The notes: a model not told the origin generated them from the letters alone. A stretch of DNA of 64,000 bases from Augochlora pura (GCF_028453695.1 NC_135775.1:14728545-14792544), one strand, 5' to 3'. Positions 40,060-54,298 are shown, counted from the first letter of the stretch. Numbers and translations: made by a program.

Positions 40060-41775
40060 GTGTCATTACCGCGACGCTCGAGAAACGCTAACAACTTGTA
40101 ATGGTCGGGAGCACGATGCCTTGGAAACCTGTCAACCGAGACACGAGGCTTGCACAATACCGTTCCGGTAAATCGTGCTTCTGGCCGCAAGAATCCGCTT
40201 CGTCAGTCTCCCTTTATCCGGAATAAATGTTTCCCGAGACAATCGCCGCTGCGCGACCGTTGCGAAAACGAACGAATTTCAGGGGAGACGTAAGTCCGCG
40301 CGGCGAACAAGCCCCGGAAACTTTCGAAAAATCGATCGACAATTCCTCCGGGGGGATCGATCGTTTTGTAACGCGTCGAGCTCCGCCGATCAAGCCTTCG
40401 ACGCGGACAAAAAAAAAGCAGAGATTTGCGAAATTCAGAAGCCATTCCCGCTCGAAATGTTGCGTATTAGCCGCGGTGCCGCCGGTGAGATAATTCACCT
40501 GGGACACGACGTTTTTCGGGACTCCTGTTGCACGCTCTCGATTCGACGCGTTCCGAGCAATGTTGCGATCTTTAACCCCTACACGTGCATAGGGTGTCTC
40601 TGAAAGATATATACAAGCGGGCGCCAGGTAATTTCTCATGAAAGAATGCGAAGAAGATGTAGAATAACTTTTGTTCATTTATCAGTTTTCGACTAAATCT
40701 AGTTTGGCAATTTGCTTCGTACAAATCTCTTATGGCTAAGACACGATTAGTTGAGCGACGTATAGCAAATTGTGTCAATAACTGTTAACAACTATAAAAG
40801 TATCTGCTCTTCTCAAATTGTCCATTTTTATTTACAAGATGAAGAACAATTGGAGATAATTTACGGCATATTAGCTGTAGTCACAAGAGCGTGTGTAAAA
40901 AGCGAATTTTCGAATTCATTTTCTCGAAAACTGAGCACCGAATAGAAAATGAAATTGTTCTACATTTCCTTTATATTGTCATGATAAATCACTTGGTGCC
41001 CACTTCTGTGCATCTTTAAGAAACACTCAATATAAACTGTTGCAACATGTTAGGAATCTTGACTGTTTCATTTAATTAAGTTAATTAGAAGAATTATTCT
41101 TGAGAAGAAGAACTAGAATTATTCTTAATCACTATACTATACAATATACTATATTTGAAAATATTAGTACAAGTCGATAATAAACAGAGACTTCTATAAT
41201 TTGTATCTTTTCTATGTATTTCTTTCACATTCTCGATACGAAAGGTGCACGTTATGCGACACGAACAAGGTCTCATTCGCATATACACTCGTCGCATATC
41301 GCAATAGACTTGTTATTAAATATATAATAACGACAAAGATATCGCTCGGGTCTCTAACAATTGTAAACGTATAATTTCATTATGTACGTGACTGAAGATC
41401 ATTTTATTCATTTTTCCGATTATTTGGGTGTTTAATATATAATCTAGTTCTCCGAGAAAAACGTTTCTGATAGTTTAAAAAATCCTTACTCGCAAATAAA
41501 TTTTTACTAGAGTGTTCATAAATTGTAATATAATCTAGTTTCCTTTACGAAGACATTAAACCAATCGCACTATGACGAAACAAACTCGTGACGACAATTT
41601 CATATATAATCTATTAGATACCAATGATTTTATTTATAACGAAGCAAAGCTTGATTCTTCTGTTATCAAAATCTAAAGATGAAGGTAAATGAAAACACAT
41701 AATAAGGCTTGTCGATTTTAGTCGTAACGAGAAAATGCTAATTAACGTAGCCATGAAAGAAATCGTAGTGTATGG

Positions 41776-42029
41776 TTAACCCATTGCACTCGCAGAGCTA
41801 TTTTAATTCGAAATGCAAAAGATGTTTTTAACCTACAGTATTTACATTTTACATGCATTATTGCAACTTATCTTACATATGAAATTGAACCTGTTTATAC
41901 GTGCAATACTTGCACTTTCAACAGTTTTTTCAGCCATAAACAAATCTGGTACTGTTACAATTATTTGAACAATTACTGTAACGATTTTGAATGGCGACTC
42001 AAAATCGCCACTCGAGTGCAAAGAATTAA
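41776..42029. mobile_element. TTAA-flanked piggyBac-type MITE, complete copy
   Basis: The element is 254 bp with TTAA at both ends. The left terminus reads TTAACCCATTGCACTCG and the right reads CGAGTGCAAAGAATTAA, which are imperfect inverted repeats. A subterminal hairpin (TGGCGA at 41992-41997 with TCGCCA at 42005-42010) lies next to the right end. TTAA target duplication is the mark of the piggyBac superfamily. The copy aligns over its length with the one at 11724-11976. There is no transposase; it would have moved with enzyme supplied from elsewhere. Confidence 0.75.
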
Positions 42030-45000
42030 AAGTCAAATAACGAAGATTACTAGTACCGAGAAGCAATTTATTTATTTATTAAATTTGTATAGGAAGTTAT
42101 TCATTAATTAAAGATCAAAGAATCCAGAGATTTAACATGGATAGGTTATGTCAAAGTTGAAAATCGTAAGACAAAGGCAATTCCTTAAATTAATATGTTA
42201 AATCTATGCAGACTATAATAATGTTGTAAAATTAGTTTAATTAATACACTTGGAATTTTGTTTGAAAAAGTGCAGTAGATGATTGATGAAATCGATGGAT
42301 ATATGTTCGCACTATTTGCATTAACAGTTAGAAAGCAGACGGTCGGATGGTGAGTAAGAAGACGGTGCCGAGTCATGTTTGACCCAAGCATTTTATTTTC
42401 TGAGACATTACGAAAATAAAATGTAAAAGGTTTTGTTATCAGAAATGTGAACTGGACATAGCTGGCGAACTGTTAGAGAACACACAATTGGGCCCAGGGT
42501 GATATTCATAAGTTATCTCATGTTTCCGAACTTGGAGAAGTTCTCCGCAGAGTCTTAACGGATCGGAAGCGACGCGTCGACGATTCGGGAAAAAATCGAG
42601 AGGCGAAGAAAAGGCTCGATAATCCGGAATATTGAAACATCACGACGGTTTCTCGTCGGTAGAGGGGACCGGTTGTTTGGGTGTCCGACAAATATTTTCC
42701 CTGCGTGGACCTCGAGTTTGAACGTCAACTTGGAGAATGACGGATGGCCGTGGGGCCTGTCCCGTCGCTCGGAGGGGCCCGCTGCGAACGCGTGTAAGTG
42801 CCTTTTCGGATTTCTCGAGGATCGTTCGAGTCGCGTCCCGGTAATCTGTCGATTCTTCCCCGACGAGAAGCATTCGGCGATATCTCGAAAACAGGGGGCC
42901 CTCCCTTTTCATCCCGCAAAGATGCAACGCGCTGCAACACGTTGCAGCAGGACGCGACGCGCCCACTCGTAGTTTCGCCGCGAAAGCCGGAAATTCATCA
43001 ATGCCCGAGGAAACCGAGAATGATCGATGGACCGGATTATTTTCTCAGACGGTTTCACGAAATTTTTCGTCCCGCTCGAAGGGTTGAAACAGCACCGGCC
43101 TGGGCGTATATTTATCCTAATTCCGCGCACCTTTGTCCCATAAACCGCTTCTCGTTGCGGCAATCTCAAAGCGCGCGTTTTAATGGAACTGCTAAACGGC
43201 GGGACAATGGCCGTTGCGTTTTTGTTACCGGCAACCGAAAAGCGGAAAGATATTCGGTATTGTTGGCCGCCCCGTTTCTTGCATTCACGGCGATGAATTA
43301 AGCGAGCGAACTCCGAAAAGTTTGAAGTCGTAACTTTAATTACATCGCGCACAATAAATGGCTCCTCGAAGGCCAACGATGCTGCGAGAGAAGATTGTAA
43401 TAATTGGTCTGGCGGGCTCCACGCGTTTATAGCGTCTTCCATGCTCCTCCCGAGGTTCTATCGTAAAACGTTTCAAGACTTTTCAACTGGAACCACGACG
43501 TTCCTTCTCTGGATCATTATGTAAATCCAATTACCTTCAACTAGATCGCTAACGCGTCGCACTTGCTCCGAGACCAGCAGCCATAATTTCGCGAGCAGAT
43601 GCCTGGGGGGTGGTTTGGTCCCGACGCGGTGAAACGCTCGGTGCCGATAAATCTCGGCTGAAATTCTTCTTTTTCTGAATCCGCCACGAATATTGTTTCG
43701 TTGGAGCTCGAGGGACGCTCGATTTCGAGCGTTTCAAAATTCGATCGGCGAACAATAAAAATCTCGCGGCAGGACAAAGCTGGGGTGCCGGCGTAAAAAA
43801 AAAAAAGATAAAAAAGCTCGAGGAAAATAGAGTCGGTGGCTGGGAGAATTTCCGGCGTCGCGACGCCGATGCAATTATCGCGCGTCGACCGGGAGCCGGG
43901 GCTCGTGTGACGCGTTTCGTTTTCACTGGACGAAAATTTCTATCAACAGGTTGTCACGGGGATGGCGACCGCGGTTTTCGACCTGTCCAGGGGGAATCAC
44001 TTTCGTACCCATCCCCCTGCACCGTCGCACCCCGCGCGAGCGCGCGAACCGATGGAAATTGATGCGTGGCGGATCGCTTTATTCGTTAAATAACCGTATC
44101 GATTCGAGCACCGCGAGAAAATCGGTTTTCGGCTCAGCGAAGCCCCGGTAATTTCCAGCCGACAGATTGAAAAACAACTCGGAGGACATTGACGGGAGCT
44201 ATTCGTCGTTTTCCGCTCTCTATCGCGATCCCACGAATCTCTGCCGTGATCCTAATCGATCGGTGCGTGATTTTATAGAACTCGCGCTCGCTAATTACCG
44301 TACAGCGAATTTTCGGCGTCTGTGATTACATAGAAAAGAATATGTATAAATGACTAGATAAAACTCTAAAATGTAAACGTATTAGAGAAATTTTAGAACA
44401 TCAAAGAAGAAATGCATTTTCATTGAATCTGTGATTCTTGCAATTGAGTCAGAACATTTTTGTGTTGCATAATGATCCACGATCTGTCAATGAGTTTACA
44501 GTTAACATTAAAATAAACTACAAACGAGCGAATAAATGATCAGAGCATTCAATAACAATTCTTGCGATTGTATACTTTCCGTATGGATTGTCCAATGGCA
44601 TTCGATGACCATAATTATCATCACCTTATGTTTGAGTTTGAACTTTGTCCTCTTCAAGCACGTCATACATTACTTAATCTTTTGTTTGAGTTTAAAGTCA
44701 TCAATGGTTTCATCTCCTGTCCATTATTACTAGACCGCTTTTATTTTATTGTACTTTAAACATCCCCGAGGCACCGAACTATTTTAAAACAAGAAAAACA
44801 CGTCACAGTGTGCGCCGACAATAACAGTTTAAGTAGGGTTTTTAGAAACGTTAATATTTGTTACGTATTGTTGAATTCATTCATACCCCAAAGTATTTTG
44901 CGAGTCGGATGCGCCGCTTTCTTGATTCTTACCATTTATTTGTAATAATTGATATATATTTTTGCACTCACAATAACAAAGCATAACGTATGTTGAATGA

Positions 45001-47073
45001 CGGCAAGTCAGTGAATGGAACAAACAGTTTCAAAAGACCTATTTTAAACACAGTGACATTGACTGAAAATGTGTCAATCTTGCTGTTACCGATGTCGATG
45101 AATATGTCCGTTGAAATGGGTCAGCCGAACGAATCAGTCGAAGAGGTTCCTCCATGATGTTCTCAAAATGGATTCTTCTTCCGACAAATAAATAAATCAG
45201 TAAGTGAATATCGTTAACAAATTCGAACCGAATGAACCGGTTCTGTTCAGCGTACGCGGAAAAATCTCAGCTGCCTCCGATAAAAGCTCCTCTAAGCGCG
45301 CGAACGATTCCGCTCGGTGCGGAATAAAAATGTGCATCAGGTTTATGCAGCGTGATATCGTTGGCCACGCATCCGGCTCGGTTAATCCGTATTTACATTC
45401 AATTTCGTGGAAGTTAGAGCACGATAATGACTATCGTTTGCTCGGTAATTTTGGTTAATTACCACGTTCGCCGGAGACGATTCGATAGAGTTCGAGCTTG
45501 CTCGTGGATTAATGTAGAAGGGGGAAAGGGTGCGATGGAAGAGAGACGGGGAGAGTTGGGGTTGGGGAGGGAGAGAGAAAGGGACGCGGCAGGTGAAGGA
45601 TAGGGAAAACGGTAGAGTGGCGATGACTAGAGACCATCAGGGTAATCGCGTCCGCCGGATAATTTTCTTTAATACAATAAAATAATCTCGGGCCGATCGC
45701 GGCGCCGATTAACCCGTAACGCAATCTCATCGAATCAATTTCGCCTTTTATTTCTCGCGCTAATATCTCTCCTTTTCTCCCTCTTGTTTCTGTATCCCTC
45801 GCTCTTTTTCCCGCGGGTTCCGCGACGACCGATCGTTAATCGCAATAAACAATTTCGTGCTTTCGCGGTTCCCTTTATTACTAATTAAACCGAGGCAAGT
45901 GTCCGGCCGGGAAACGGGCCAGAAAAAGTAAGCGGAAAGAGAAAGAGTGTAGAGACGCGAGCAAGAAGTTGATTGTTTCGGCCTCGCTCGATGTTTAATA
46001 CAGCAATAAATAATTGCCGGACTTCTCTCGGCTGCGTCGCTGATTGCTCGCAGACTCGCTTTCGGCAATCGGCTTCCGTTCTCTATAAGAGATCTGCTGC
46101 TGTGGCTGCTGTGGCTGCCAGAGAGATCGTGGAGGACGAGCAACGAGAGAGGAAATTTGACGGTTTCGTTTTTTCTTCTTGCTTTATCTTCGAGACGCGG
46201 CCCTGACGACTACCGAATAGTCTCTCGCGGCTGACGCGCACCGTCATTAAGGTCGAATATTTAAATTGAATTTACGAGTCCTGGCCCGAGGCTACGCGTA
46301 GGCACCGGCCACGGTCTCCGGCGATCGATGCGGGCCCCGACGGCCCAAAGATCGAGGATCCACCTCGCTAATTTGTCCTACGAAATCGTTAGAACGCAAC
46401 GCCCGGGTCTCTTGTCTTGCCGAAAGCGAATCGAAATCATGGTTCAACGAACCGGCGAATTATAATTCGCGGCTACGATTTATTTCCATGTTAACTTCCG
46501 CTTCAATTTCATCGGCAACTCGTTGAAAATATGTTTTTTGAAATGATTGCAACGGGCCCCGGAGTTTCTAGAGAATCTCGGCGCCGACAGCTCTCGGAAT
46601 TTCGCGAGGCCCGGTTAATTTTAGACGGGGTCATGCATTATTCATGGATTATTTTAGATTTAAAAGTCCCAGGGAATATTGACGCCCGCCGCCGAATCGT
46701 CTTGTCGGCGGTGAATGGTAGCCGAAATTAATTGGCCGCGTTAATTGAATTGATCTTTATCGACAGGATCGGCAAACTCTCCGATGATCCTGTCCCCTCC
46801 GTCCAGGAGCAGGAAAGGATCGATCCGTGAAATAAATTGTATGCTCTCCGGTGGAATCTAGCCCACATGCCGACGCGGCTACGACGCGGCGTAGTTCGAA
46901 AAAAGAAACTTTGTTGGCTCGATTAATCAGGATTCCTAGCAGTCATCAAGGGCCGGCGCGTTTCAAGAGATCACCGCAAGCGTGATTTTCTCGGGCCCGA
47001 GAGTAAATCGTGGCCAATTAATCAGGGAATCGCGGCAACAGCAGCACCGAATCCGCCTCGGGCCGTAGCGCGC

Positions 47074-47102
47074 TGCCGCCGCCGCCGCCGCCGCTGCCGC
47101 TG
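47074..47102. repeat. GCC microsatellite
   Basis: GCC units with GCTGCC interruptions in a GC-rich intron block. Confidence 0.9.
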
Positions 47103-48906
47103 CACCACCGTTCCGTAATTAAAAAAGCGTTAATTCCGGGTATCTGGTAATTCGAGCCACCGTCGTTCGTTTCATCTTGTCGCGATCCAATAACTTTCGA
47201 TCGGCTCGGCACGGCTCGGCTTCCGATATTAATCGTGAAATCGGGCGACTTTGTTCGACGATTAAACGAAATTCTGAGATCGGAGAACTTTTTCGTCGTT
47301 TTTTCCTATCAAACTTGATTGCCTCGCCGTCGACTTCTGGTTTGCTAATTTTTTCGAGCCACGAAATTCCAGACGCCGTGATTTTTTCACGAAATCGAAA
47401 TCGACGTAGCCCGAAGCTTTGGTCGCGGTGATTACCGAACTCGGTGTTGTAATCGAAATTAAAATAATAATATCCGTTTCGGTTCGTTTGCACTTCTGGT
47501 GAAGTTTTAGCGAAACTAGGTATACGACCGAAAGGGAGCCAGCCAGTCCCTTCAAGTTTTATGGATCCCGATGAAACTCGTCCGACCCGAACCAGCGGCG
47601 ATGCAAATGAATTTCTCAGATTGGACAGGGGACAGATTAAATCGTTAAAGGTGCAACGATTCGCAAAATTGTTATGGCAGCAGATAGGTGGTGTTTCTTT
47701 TTTCGAAGTAGATCCATTTAATCCGCGGGCTACCCTTTAATCGAGTTACATCTCGAGCAATACCAAGCCAGATTCGACGACATTCCGCCATTAAAGCGCA
47801 ATTAAACGCGTCCGGACCGTGTCCACTAGCAATAAATAATTACTCGATGACCGTTCCGTCCGTTCCGACCGTTTCCCAGCGAGCGCGATCGGGTTGTTTC
47901 TCATTTGGAGAAAAGTCGAGCAGTCGTTTCTCTCTTCGATCACCGGTGGTTGCTCGTTAATTTCGCTCCTTCGAGCCGCTACTCTTTTCTTTTGCCTCCT
48001 TCTCTCCCTCTCTCTTTTTCTTTCATTTTCGCAACGAAAATTGGCCGTAATTGATGTCAAATTATCATGAGACGGAAGAGAGAAAGAGACGGAGATAAGG
48101 AAGGGGGAGAGGAGAGAGAAGGGCACCGTCGTCGAGAGATTTCGTGAGGTGGCACTTCAGGGTCGCGTCCCCGGTCTTCTATCAATTAAAAGTGTAAATT
48201 TGCAACCGGTGGCGCGTAATTTGCATCGATCGGTCCGGATATTATTTACGAGAAGAACCTTGGTAGTTGCTCATCCTCGATCAGGCGTTCATAATTCGTT
48301 GCGGAAAAAGTATTTCGTGAGAGGAGAGTAGAGGCAGAACTCGCCTCATCGGCAGATTTTATTCTGTCATAAATTATGCGGTTCTCAAGCTGCGCCTCGA
48401 ATTTCTTCCTTAAAAGGATTCGCGCAACCTGAACGCTGTACACATCGTCTCTTCCCTTCTGCTGCAGAATATTCACCCGAAACAATTTCTTCTAGCGAAT
48501 CGAGATACCATTGATACACATTAATTATCCTGTACTCTGTACTTGCACCTAATCAACGATGTCGAATTGATGAAACTCAGGACTCAGGATATTTGCATGT
48601 CAATCCCGTGTCAGCTTATGACCATGACTGTTCCTGTTTTTCGTCGTTAAAATTTACTGTCTTTTGGACACAGGCATTTCATGATAGATATTCTATTTTT
48701 CCATAATGTAGTGACATGCTCGTGCCCATAATGTAGCAATGTAGTTACCTGCTCAAATATGTATACTGCGGCACCTCAAACTTAAATGTTCCATCATATC
48801 GGACTGGACACGTATACTTTTCGAGTCGGAATTTCACCGAACTCTGTGCGGTCAACACAACTGTATTAATCGCATTATAATGGCAGTGCATTTAGTGTGT
48901 GGTGAT

Positions 48907-49940
48907 CAATTGCTGTGCCTTCGGTTTGCTTGCAAGCAGAACTCTGTGGCTGTAAGGAAACACGCTGCATGTCACAATTTCAAAAGATATCGCTTTAATT
49001 GAACTATAGCATACAGGGCGTATTTATCAGAATATACATCGTGAAAGCAAATTCTATAGACTAAAGAAAATGATGCAATTTGAAATACTACTAATACAAA
49101 GCATTGGTGAGCATAACCTTAAATAAGAATAATATTTCGAAAGTGGAAACATGAGGCACGTGGTGTTCTTCTTAACAACCACGGAATTAACTTTACGCGC
49201 CATTTCACGTCAAACGAATCACTTTTGTAACTCGATGTCAGTGATTTTGATTATTGTGAAAATAACGCAGACTGGAACTGACACGTGTGATTATTATAAC
49301 AAAAGCAAAATTGGCCAAGATGGGATTACTAAAATTCGTCTCAGAATATTAATGATACTATCGACTGTCTTTTAAAAGTGTCGATTCCGTTCCACTACTT
49401 CATTCAAATAATATGAGGTGATAAGGTGGTCTGAAATGAAAAAGGTCGACTTCACAGAAAATGAATAATTTTCAGGATAAAAATATTTCCATTTTTTGGA
49501 TGTTGAGAAAATGTCGAAAAATATACGAACTTTTTCGGATACGTATTCTCGCCAAGATTACCAAAAAGAATCTCGTATTTTAATAATTTCGGAGATATAA
49601 ATTTGAGCGTGAGAGAAGTTTTCATAAAAATCAGCAAAAACTGGAAACTTTAATGGCTTGTAACTCTTAACTAATTTCAAAATTAGAAAAATGGTAACTT
49701 AAAGCTTCTCCCTTAACTGCACATGGACGAGAATATATTTCAATATCATGAAAATCCTTGACATCGAGCTATAAAATTGATCCTTTTTACATGGAATGAC
49801 TCTCGCATAGATGGAACAAGACGTATTAAGTTTTTGTATTCAAATATGGACAAAAGAAAAGAATAAAAAAATGTAATATGTCTTATTTGATAAATATAAA
49901 CTTAATTATGCCTGAAAACGAACCGAAGGCACAGCAATTG
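48907..49940. mobile_element. 1.03-kb non-autonomous DNA transposon with perfect 20-bp TIRs
   Basis: The left end begins CAATTGCTGTGCCTTCGG (48907-48926) and the right end at 49921-49940 is its exact reverse complement over 20 bases. The inner bases then diverge after one more match. CAATTG is itself a palindrome, so the ends may instead be read as a 14-bp repeat starting CTGTGCC flanked by a duplicated CAATTG or AATT. The immediate flanks (ggtgat and gtaatc) give no convincing longer target duplication. The interior is AT-rich and encodes nothing I recognise; its ORFs are under 75 codons. I cannot assign a superfamily. It is most likely a deletion derivative of an autonomous element elsewhere in the genome. 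Confidence 0.75.
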
Positions 49941-50904
49941 GTAATCTAACAGTAACCCGTTCCGCTATCCTACTATCTGCGATTCCATGAACTTTTTGTA
50001 CCCCTTGATTCTTTCAAATACTATTCATACAAAATTCTACACACCTATTAATCTCTCTGTATCACAAACCGAAGAGTTTTTATCGCACGTAAATAAGTCC
50101 AAACAAAATTCGGATCGCTTAGCAACGATTTACACACGCTAATGATGGAAGCGTTGGAAAAATTAGAGTCGTCGAGAATTTCTTTCTCCTTTTGATTCGT
50201 TCAGCGACTCGAATTGCAAAAGAAACCTTTCTCTCGGCATCACCGACTAGATAAAATAATTAGTTGGCTCGTTTCAGGTGGAACATCCTGTAGGAACGGG
50301 TAATTAAAGAGACGCGGCAGGAGAAATGCGACAAGTTGCTAATTGGGCTAGGGAACAGGTTGATTTTTGAGGTCGGCCGGAGAAAAATCGGCGGGAACTG
50401 TAACGTCGGAAGGGGACCGTGTTTCGCTATCGATTGACGGTTTTCGGGGAAGCATAAACCACCGGAGAGTCGGGAGATTGATCTTTCGCAAGAGCGGGAG
50501 ACCAGAAGCATTTCGTTTCGTTTCGTTTCGTTACGTTTCGCGCAGCCATTCCCTCGAGAGCAATAAAATTTTATTAACGAATAAACCCGATTGCTGTCGC
50601 GAGGCTCGCGACGTTTTCGATAACCGTGTAATTGCGCGCACCGTCGCATTAACCGCGCGGACGATTTTCGCGAAACGGGGAGCAAGGGCTCGTGAAAGCT
50701 TGCAAGGGCTCCTAGGGCTCGGACGCGACGAAATTAGATCGGCCGTAAAGGTTCTATCGGTCGCGGGGAATCGGCGTTAATTGGCTAGTTTACGGTCCCC
50801 TTATCTGCGCACGAATTTACGAGCGAACGGGATTTTTCATAATGGCGGGGCTTGTTCTAACAGCGCGTTGCAACAAACTACTATCATTATTATCATTATC
50901 GTGT

Positions 50905-50906
<2 letters not shown>

Positions 50907-50938
<32 letters not shown>
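50907..50938. repeat. CT microsatellite
   Basis: A 32-base CT run, preceded by a short ATT/ATC repeat at 50880-50900. Confidence 0.95.
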
Positions 50939-50942
<4 letters not shown>

Positions 50943-53806
50943 TCGCACGCGGACAATATTACGCTCGACTTCGAACACAGCGAACAAGCTGCAAAATTAC
51001 TGAAAACTTTCACGCGTTACCTACCGTCAACTGCTTTGCAGTTTCGAAAAATCTGTTGACCATGAGCTGCCTATTCTTTTTCGACTTGTCGTATGCGGGA
51101 TTCAAACATCTTTCGTCTCGACAATGTATTAACACTAGAACCACCCACTTACGTTGTTTCATAACAACAACGAAATTCGATTTATTTATACTTTATTCGA
51201 TTTCCATTTTTGTTATTTGTTATACAAAAATAAATCCATTTGAGCACAATATAAAACGACATCTGTTCTGTTCTGATAATGAACAAAGTCTACAGGATAA
51301 GGAGAGAAGTGTAGTGGAACTATAAAATTATGCATCGTACAAGATAAGGTGGATATTAACAGTGGAACGACGTGGCTTCGGCTCGTTTGGACCCAGAGTA
51401 TAAATATCGGTATTGGGCTATCTAAATTCAGACAATGAATTGGTATTTTCACGTTTATTGAGGTTTATAAAAAGAAAACAAAAGTGTCTAGAGACGGTGT
51501 AAAAATAAATAAAATTATAAATGATCCTAGCTGTTCTCAGTTACATTTTTGTCAGAAATGTTCACCGTCCGGATGTTAGCATACCAAACTTACCAAGCAT
51601 ACCGATCATAGATCGTAGGCTTGATTTTTAAAGGAAGAAATTCAAAAGTCAAAGATTATGCTTGTTTAAAAATGTTTAAATAAACATTACTCTTAGAAAC
51701 AGTTTTACAATATCAGAAACTGCAAAGGAAAAATCCTTAAGAGATCACTTTAAGAAATCATTAAGAGATCTAGCGTTAAGAAATCTCTAAAAATTGAAGA
51801 AACAATGTCATTTTGTTCGCGAACATGATTTACTATTATGTATCTCGTATACTAATTAAATTTACTGGTTTTTAGTGCTTTCATTACAATTAATATACCG
51901 TTAATAGAATGGAGGAATGAACTGTGATTAAAATCTACATCCGTCATTTTGTGCTTTACGAGTTTTGAGTGGATAACAGTAAAACTATTACCAAGAGTGC
52001 TACTCAATTTGCGTACAAAGTCTTCATTTAAAAACTTGATAATCGTTATAAAGGTTATTTGGAGGGTCATCCAGTAGAGCACGCTTCATCTATCCAAAAC
52101 AAAGGATTGAAAACAATAAACTATCACTGGTCTCAATACAAATTAACAAGAAAAGAAAAAATAGCAATGTAGAAGTTTCATAATTAAACAAACTTTCCAT
52201 TTTATGAAATACCCTTGTAAAACGAAATCTTACGAGTAGAATAAAAAACTATAAACAAAACTATAGGTTTCAGTCTAAAGAACAATAGTACATTCCGAAT
52301 AACCTTCAAAGCGATCCTAAAAATAAATGATATCATGGTTATAAATCTACTCTATTTGAATTGAAAGTTTTCAAATGAATTTTCTGTATACAAATGTTTC
52401 ACTAGTCTTTTGGATATCAAAAAGCATCGATTTAAAAAATTTGAAAACGATAATTTTGATTTTTCTGGCGATTTGAAATCTGGCAGACTCGCTGAATTCG
52501 ACGAGGATCTAGTGTTGGCAGAAATACATTTTTCATCAAATTGTCAGAAAAGATGAGTAGCGAATTCTATTCAGTAATTCGCATAAAAATACAATGGTTG
52601 ACGCATGGGAAGTTGGTCTTCAGCGATGACAGAACAACGTTATTTATCGTCCACCTTACCATAATCTGCAGGGATTTTTTCAAATACCGCCGAAACGATA
52701 AAGTTCGAAGCACAGTCTTCGACAATTTGATAATGAATAGACTCTTCATGCCGAACATCTCAGAGATCGTAAATATTCGAGCTGACTATGATCAATGTAG
52801 CAAAGCTTAATTTCTCTGATCACTAACGTTAGAATATCTTCGTTTCGGTGTACACACAGGTATGTATACGATCGCTAGCCATAAATCAAGCGAAGCAAAT
52901 TAGCGGAGATCGTCAGCTTCGGTTCCTCTGAAATCATCGAGCTATTTCTGATCGAGACTCGTTCTCCTCGATCATCGATTCTCCAAATTCCATCCGCGGG
53001 AAGAAACGTCGAATTGAATGACGAAAAAAACCTCGATTCTCGTTAAGAGAGAGGATATTACTGGCTGCGAGATGCGACAGGAAGCTCCGGCGGAAGTGAA
53101 GGGTCCCGGATGATCGAAGATCGAGCAGCTCCTCGATTTTTAATCGACGGGGAACGCCGGTTTGCCTGGTCCCAAGCGAATTTCCTGCTCGATTCCTTAA
53201 TCCTCTCGGATTAATCGCGCGCGGGCCCCGAAAGAGAGAGGCGCGATGTTCGCGTCCACGTCCACGGGGCCTGTGGGAGAAGAGAAGGGGGCCCGGGAGC
53301 GATCGCGTTACGCGGGCCCCAAGTGCGAACTTGACACCGGCAAGGACGCGTTTTGAAAGGAGGAAATAAAAAATACACCGCTGGCCCCGGACCGTTAAAG
53401 GACGCGGCTCTCCGCTCCGCTCAGATCGACTCGGCTCGGCTCGTCTCGAGTCTCTCGGCTGCCTGCGAGTCAGCTGTTGAAGACGCACGCAAACCGGACC
53501 GGGTCCGAATAAATCATGAGTAAAAGGATCCCGCGATCGATAGTCTCGGCCTCGAGATCTCGCAGATCGTTGGAATTAACGAACGTCTTCGCGCGAATCG
53601 CGAAACCGGTAACGGGACAGACGAATTATTCGTGTCTGTCGGCCTCTCCGACGCCTTTTGTTCCGACATTTTTATATTTAGCGACTTTTGAGGCGCAGCA
53701 TCCTTGGGGTTCAAGGAAAAAGTTCCGACCGGACTCGGAATTAACGCGCAGCGTCGGCTCGAAAGACACGGTCCTTGTCCAAGTGTAAACGTCGACTCCT
53801 GCGATG

Positions 53807-54282
53807 TACACCACCCTCCAAAAGTATTGGGACCTTAACAAATCGCGAAATAAATTTAAACAACCAACAGCAAATGCTTATAATTTATTTAATTTATTTC
53901 AAACTCATTTCGAAGAAAGTGTAACAATTAGATTATGTATATTTAACAGTGTAACACATCCATTATTTTAGTTTTATTATTTCGTCTATTCTTTCTGTTC
54001 CTATTTGGTTCTTCATATTTTATACTATGTTGCACATATTTAGAAAGTATATAGAGAAACAGTGTGTACGATATCGAGTGTGAAATGAACTTAGCATACG
54101 TTTCAATGCACAGAATGCAATAAATAAAAAAACTAATCATATAAGTGACAAACATATTACATCTAATATGTACTTCCGACAATATAATGCCATAAAACTC
54201 GCAGACATTGGCAAAACTGAATGAAAAAGTTATGATTTGTATTAAATAAGCAGATGTCCTGTTACTTTTGGATGGATGTGTA
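53807..54282. mobile_element. Tc1/mariner-type non-autonomous element
   Basis: The element runs between TA dinucleotides. Its left end contains CCTCCAAAAGTATTGGGAC and its right end contains GTCCTGTTACTTTTGGATGG, which are inverted copies around CCAAAAGTA and GGAC. TA target sites and a CCAAAAGTATTGGGAC-like end are typical of Tc1-like transposons. The roughly 430-bp AT-rich interior has no transposase similarity that I can see, so this is a MITE or a heavily decayed copy. Confidence 0.62.
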
Positions 54283-54298
54283 TATCCAGTTTCGCTAA

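Larger units (their letters stand above)
32381..48480. other. Intron part 2, alternating AT-rich and GC-rich blocks
   Basis: AT-rich blocks lie at about 32380-33500, 34060-35500, 36250-36780, 37560-38400, 40600-42480 and 44330-45200, and hold the TTAA elements. GC-rich blocks between them hold a long CT tract (38737-38774), a GTC-rich stretch (39982-40059) and a GCC repeat (47074-47102). The changes in composition are abrupt, for example near 32390. No exon is supported. Confidence 0.55.

Noticed and set aside
39932..40171. ORF with a long Val-rich hydrophobic stretch resembling a membrane protein
   Set aside because: The Val run is the translation of a GTC trinucleotide repeat.
40260..40300. 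GTAAGT donor at 40291 after TTTCAG
   Set aside because: The enclosed 7 bases are too short to be a credible exon and add no conserved residues.
42325..42358. Strong donor-like GTGAGTAAG after a short acceptor-like ATTAACAG
   Set aside because: The implied micro-exon is about 22 bases in AT-rich DNA, breaks the phase-0 frame and supplies no Cys pair for the half finger.
42909..43442. 177-codon minus-strand ORF
   Set aside because: No recognisable domain, overlaps other ORFs, and has no supporting splice or promoter signals.
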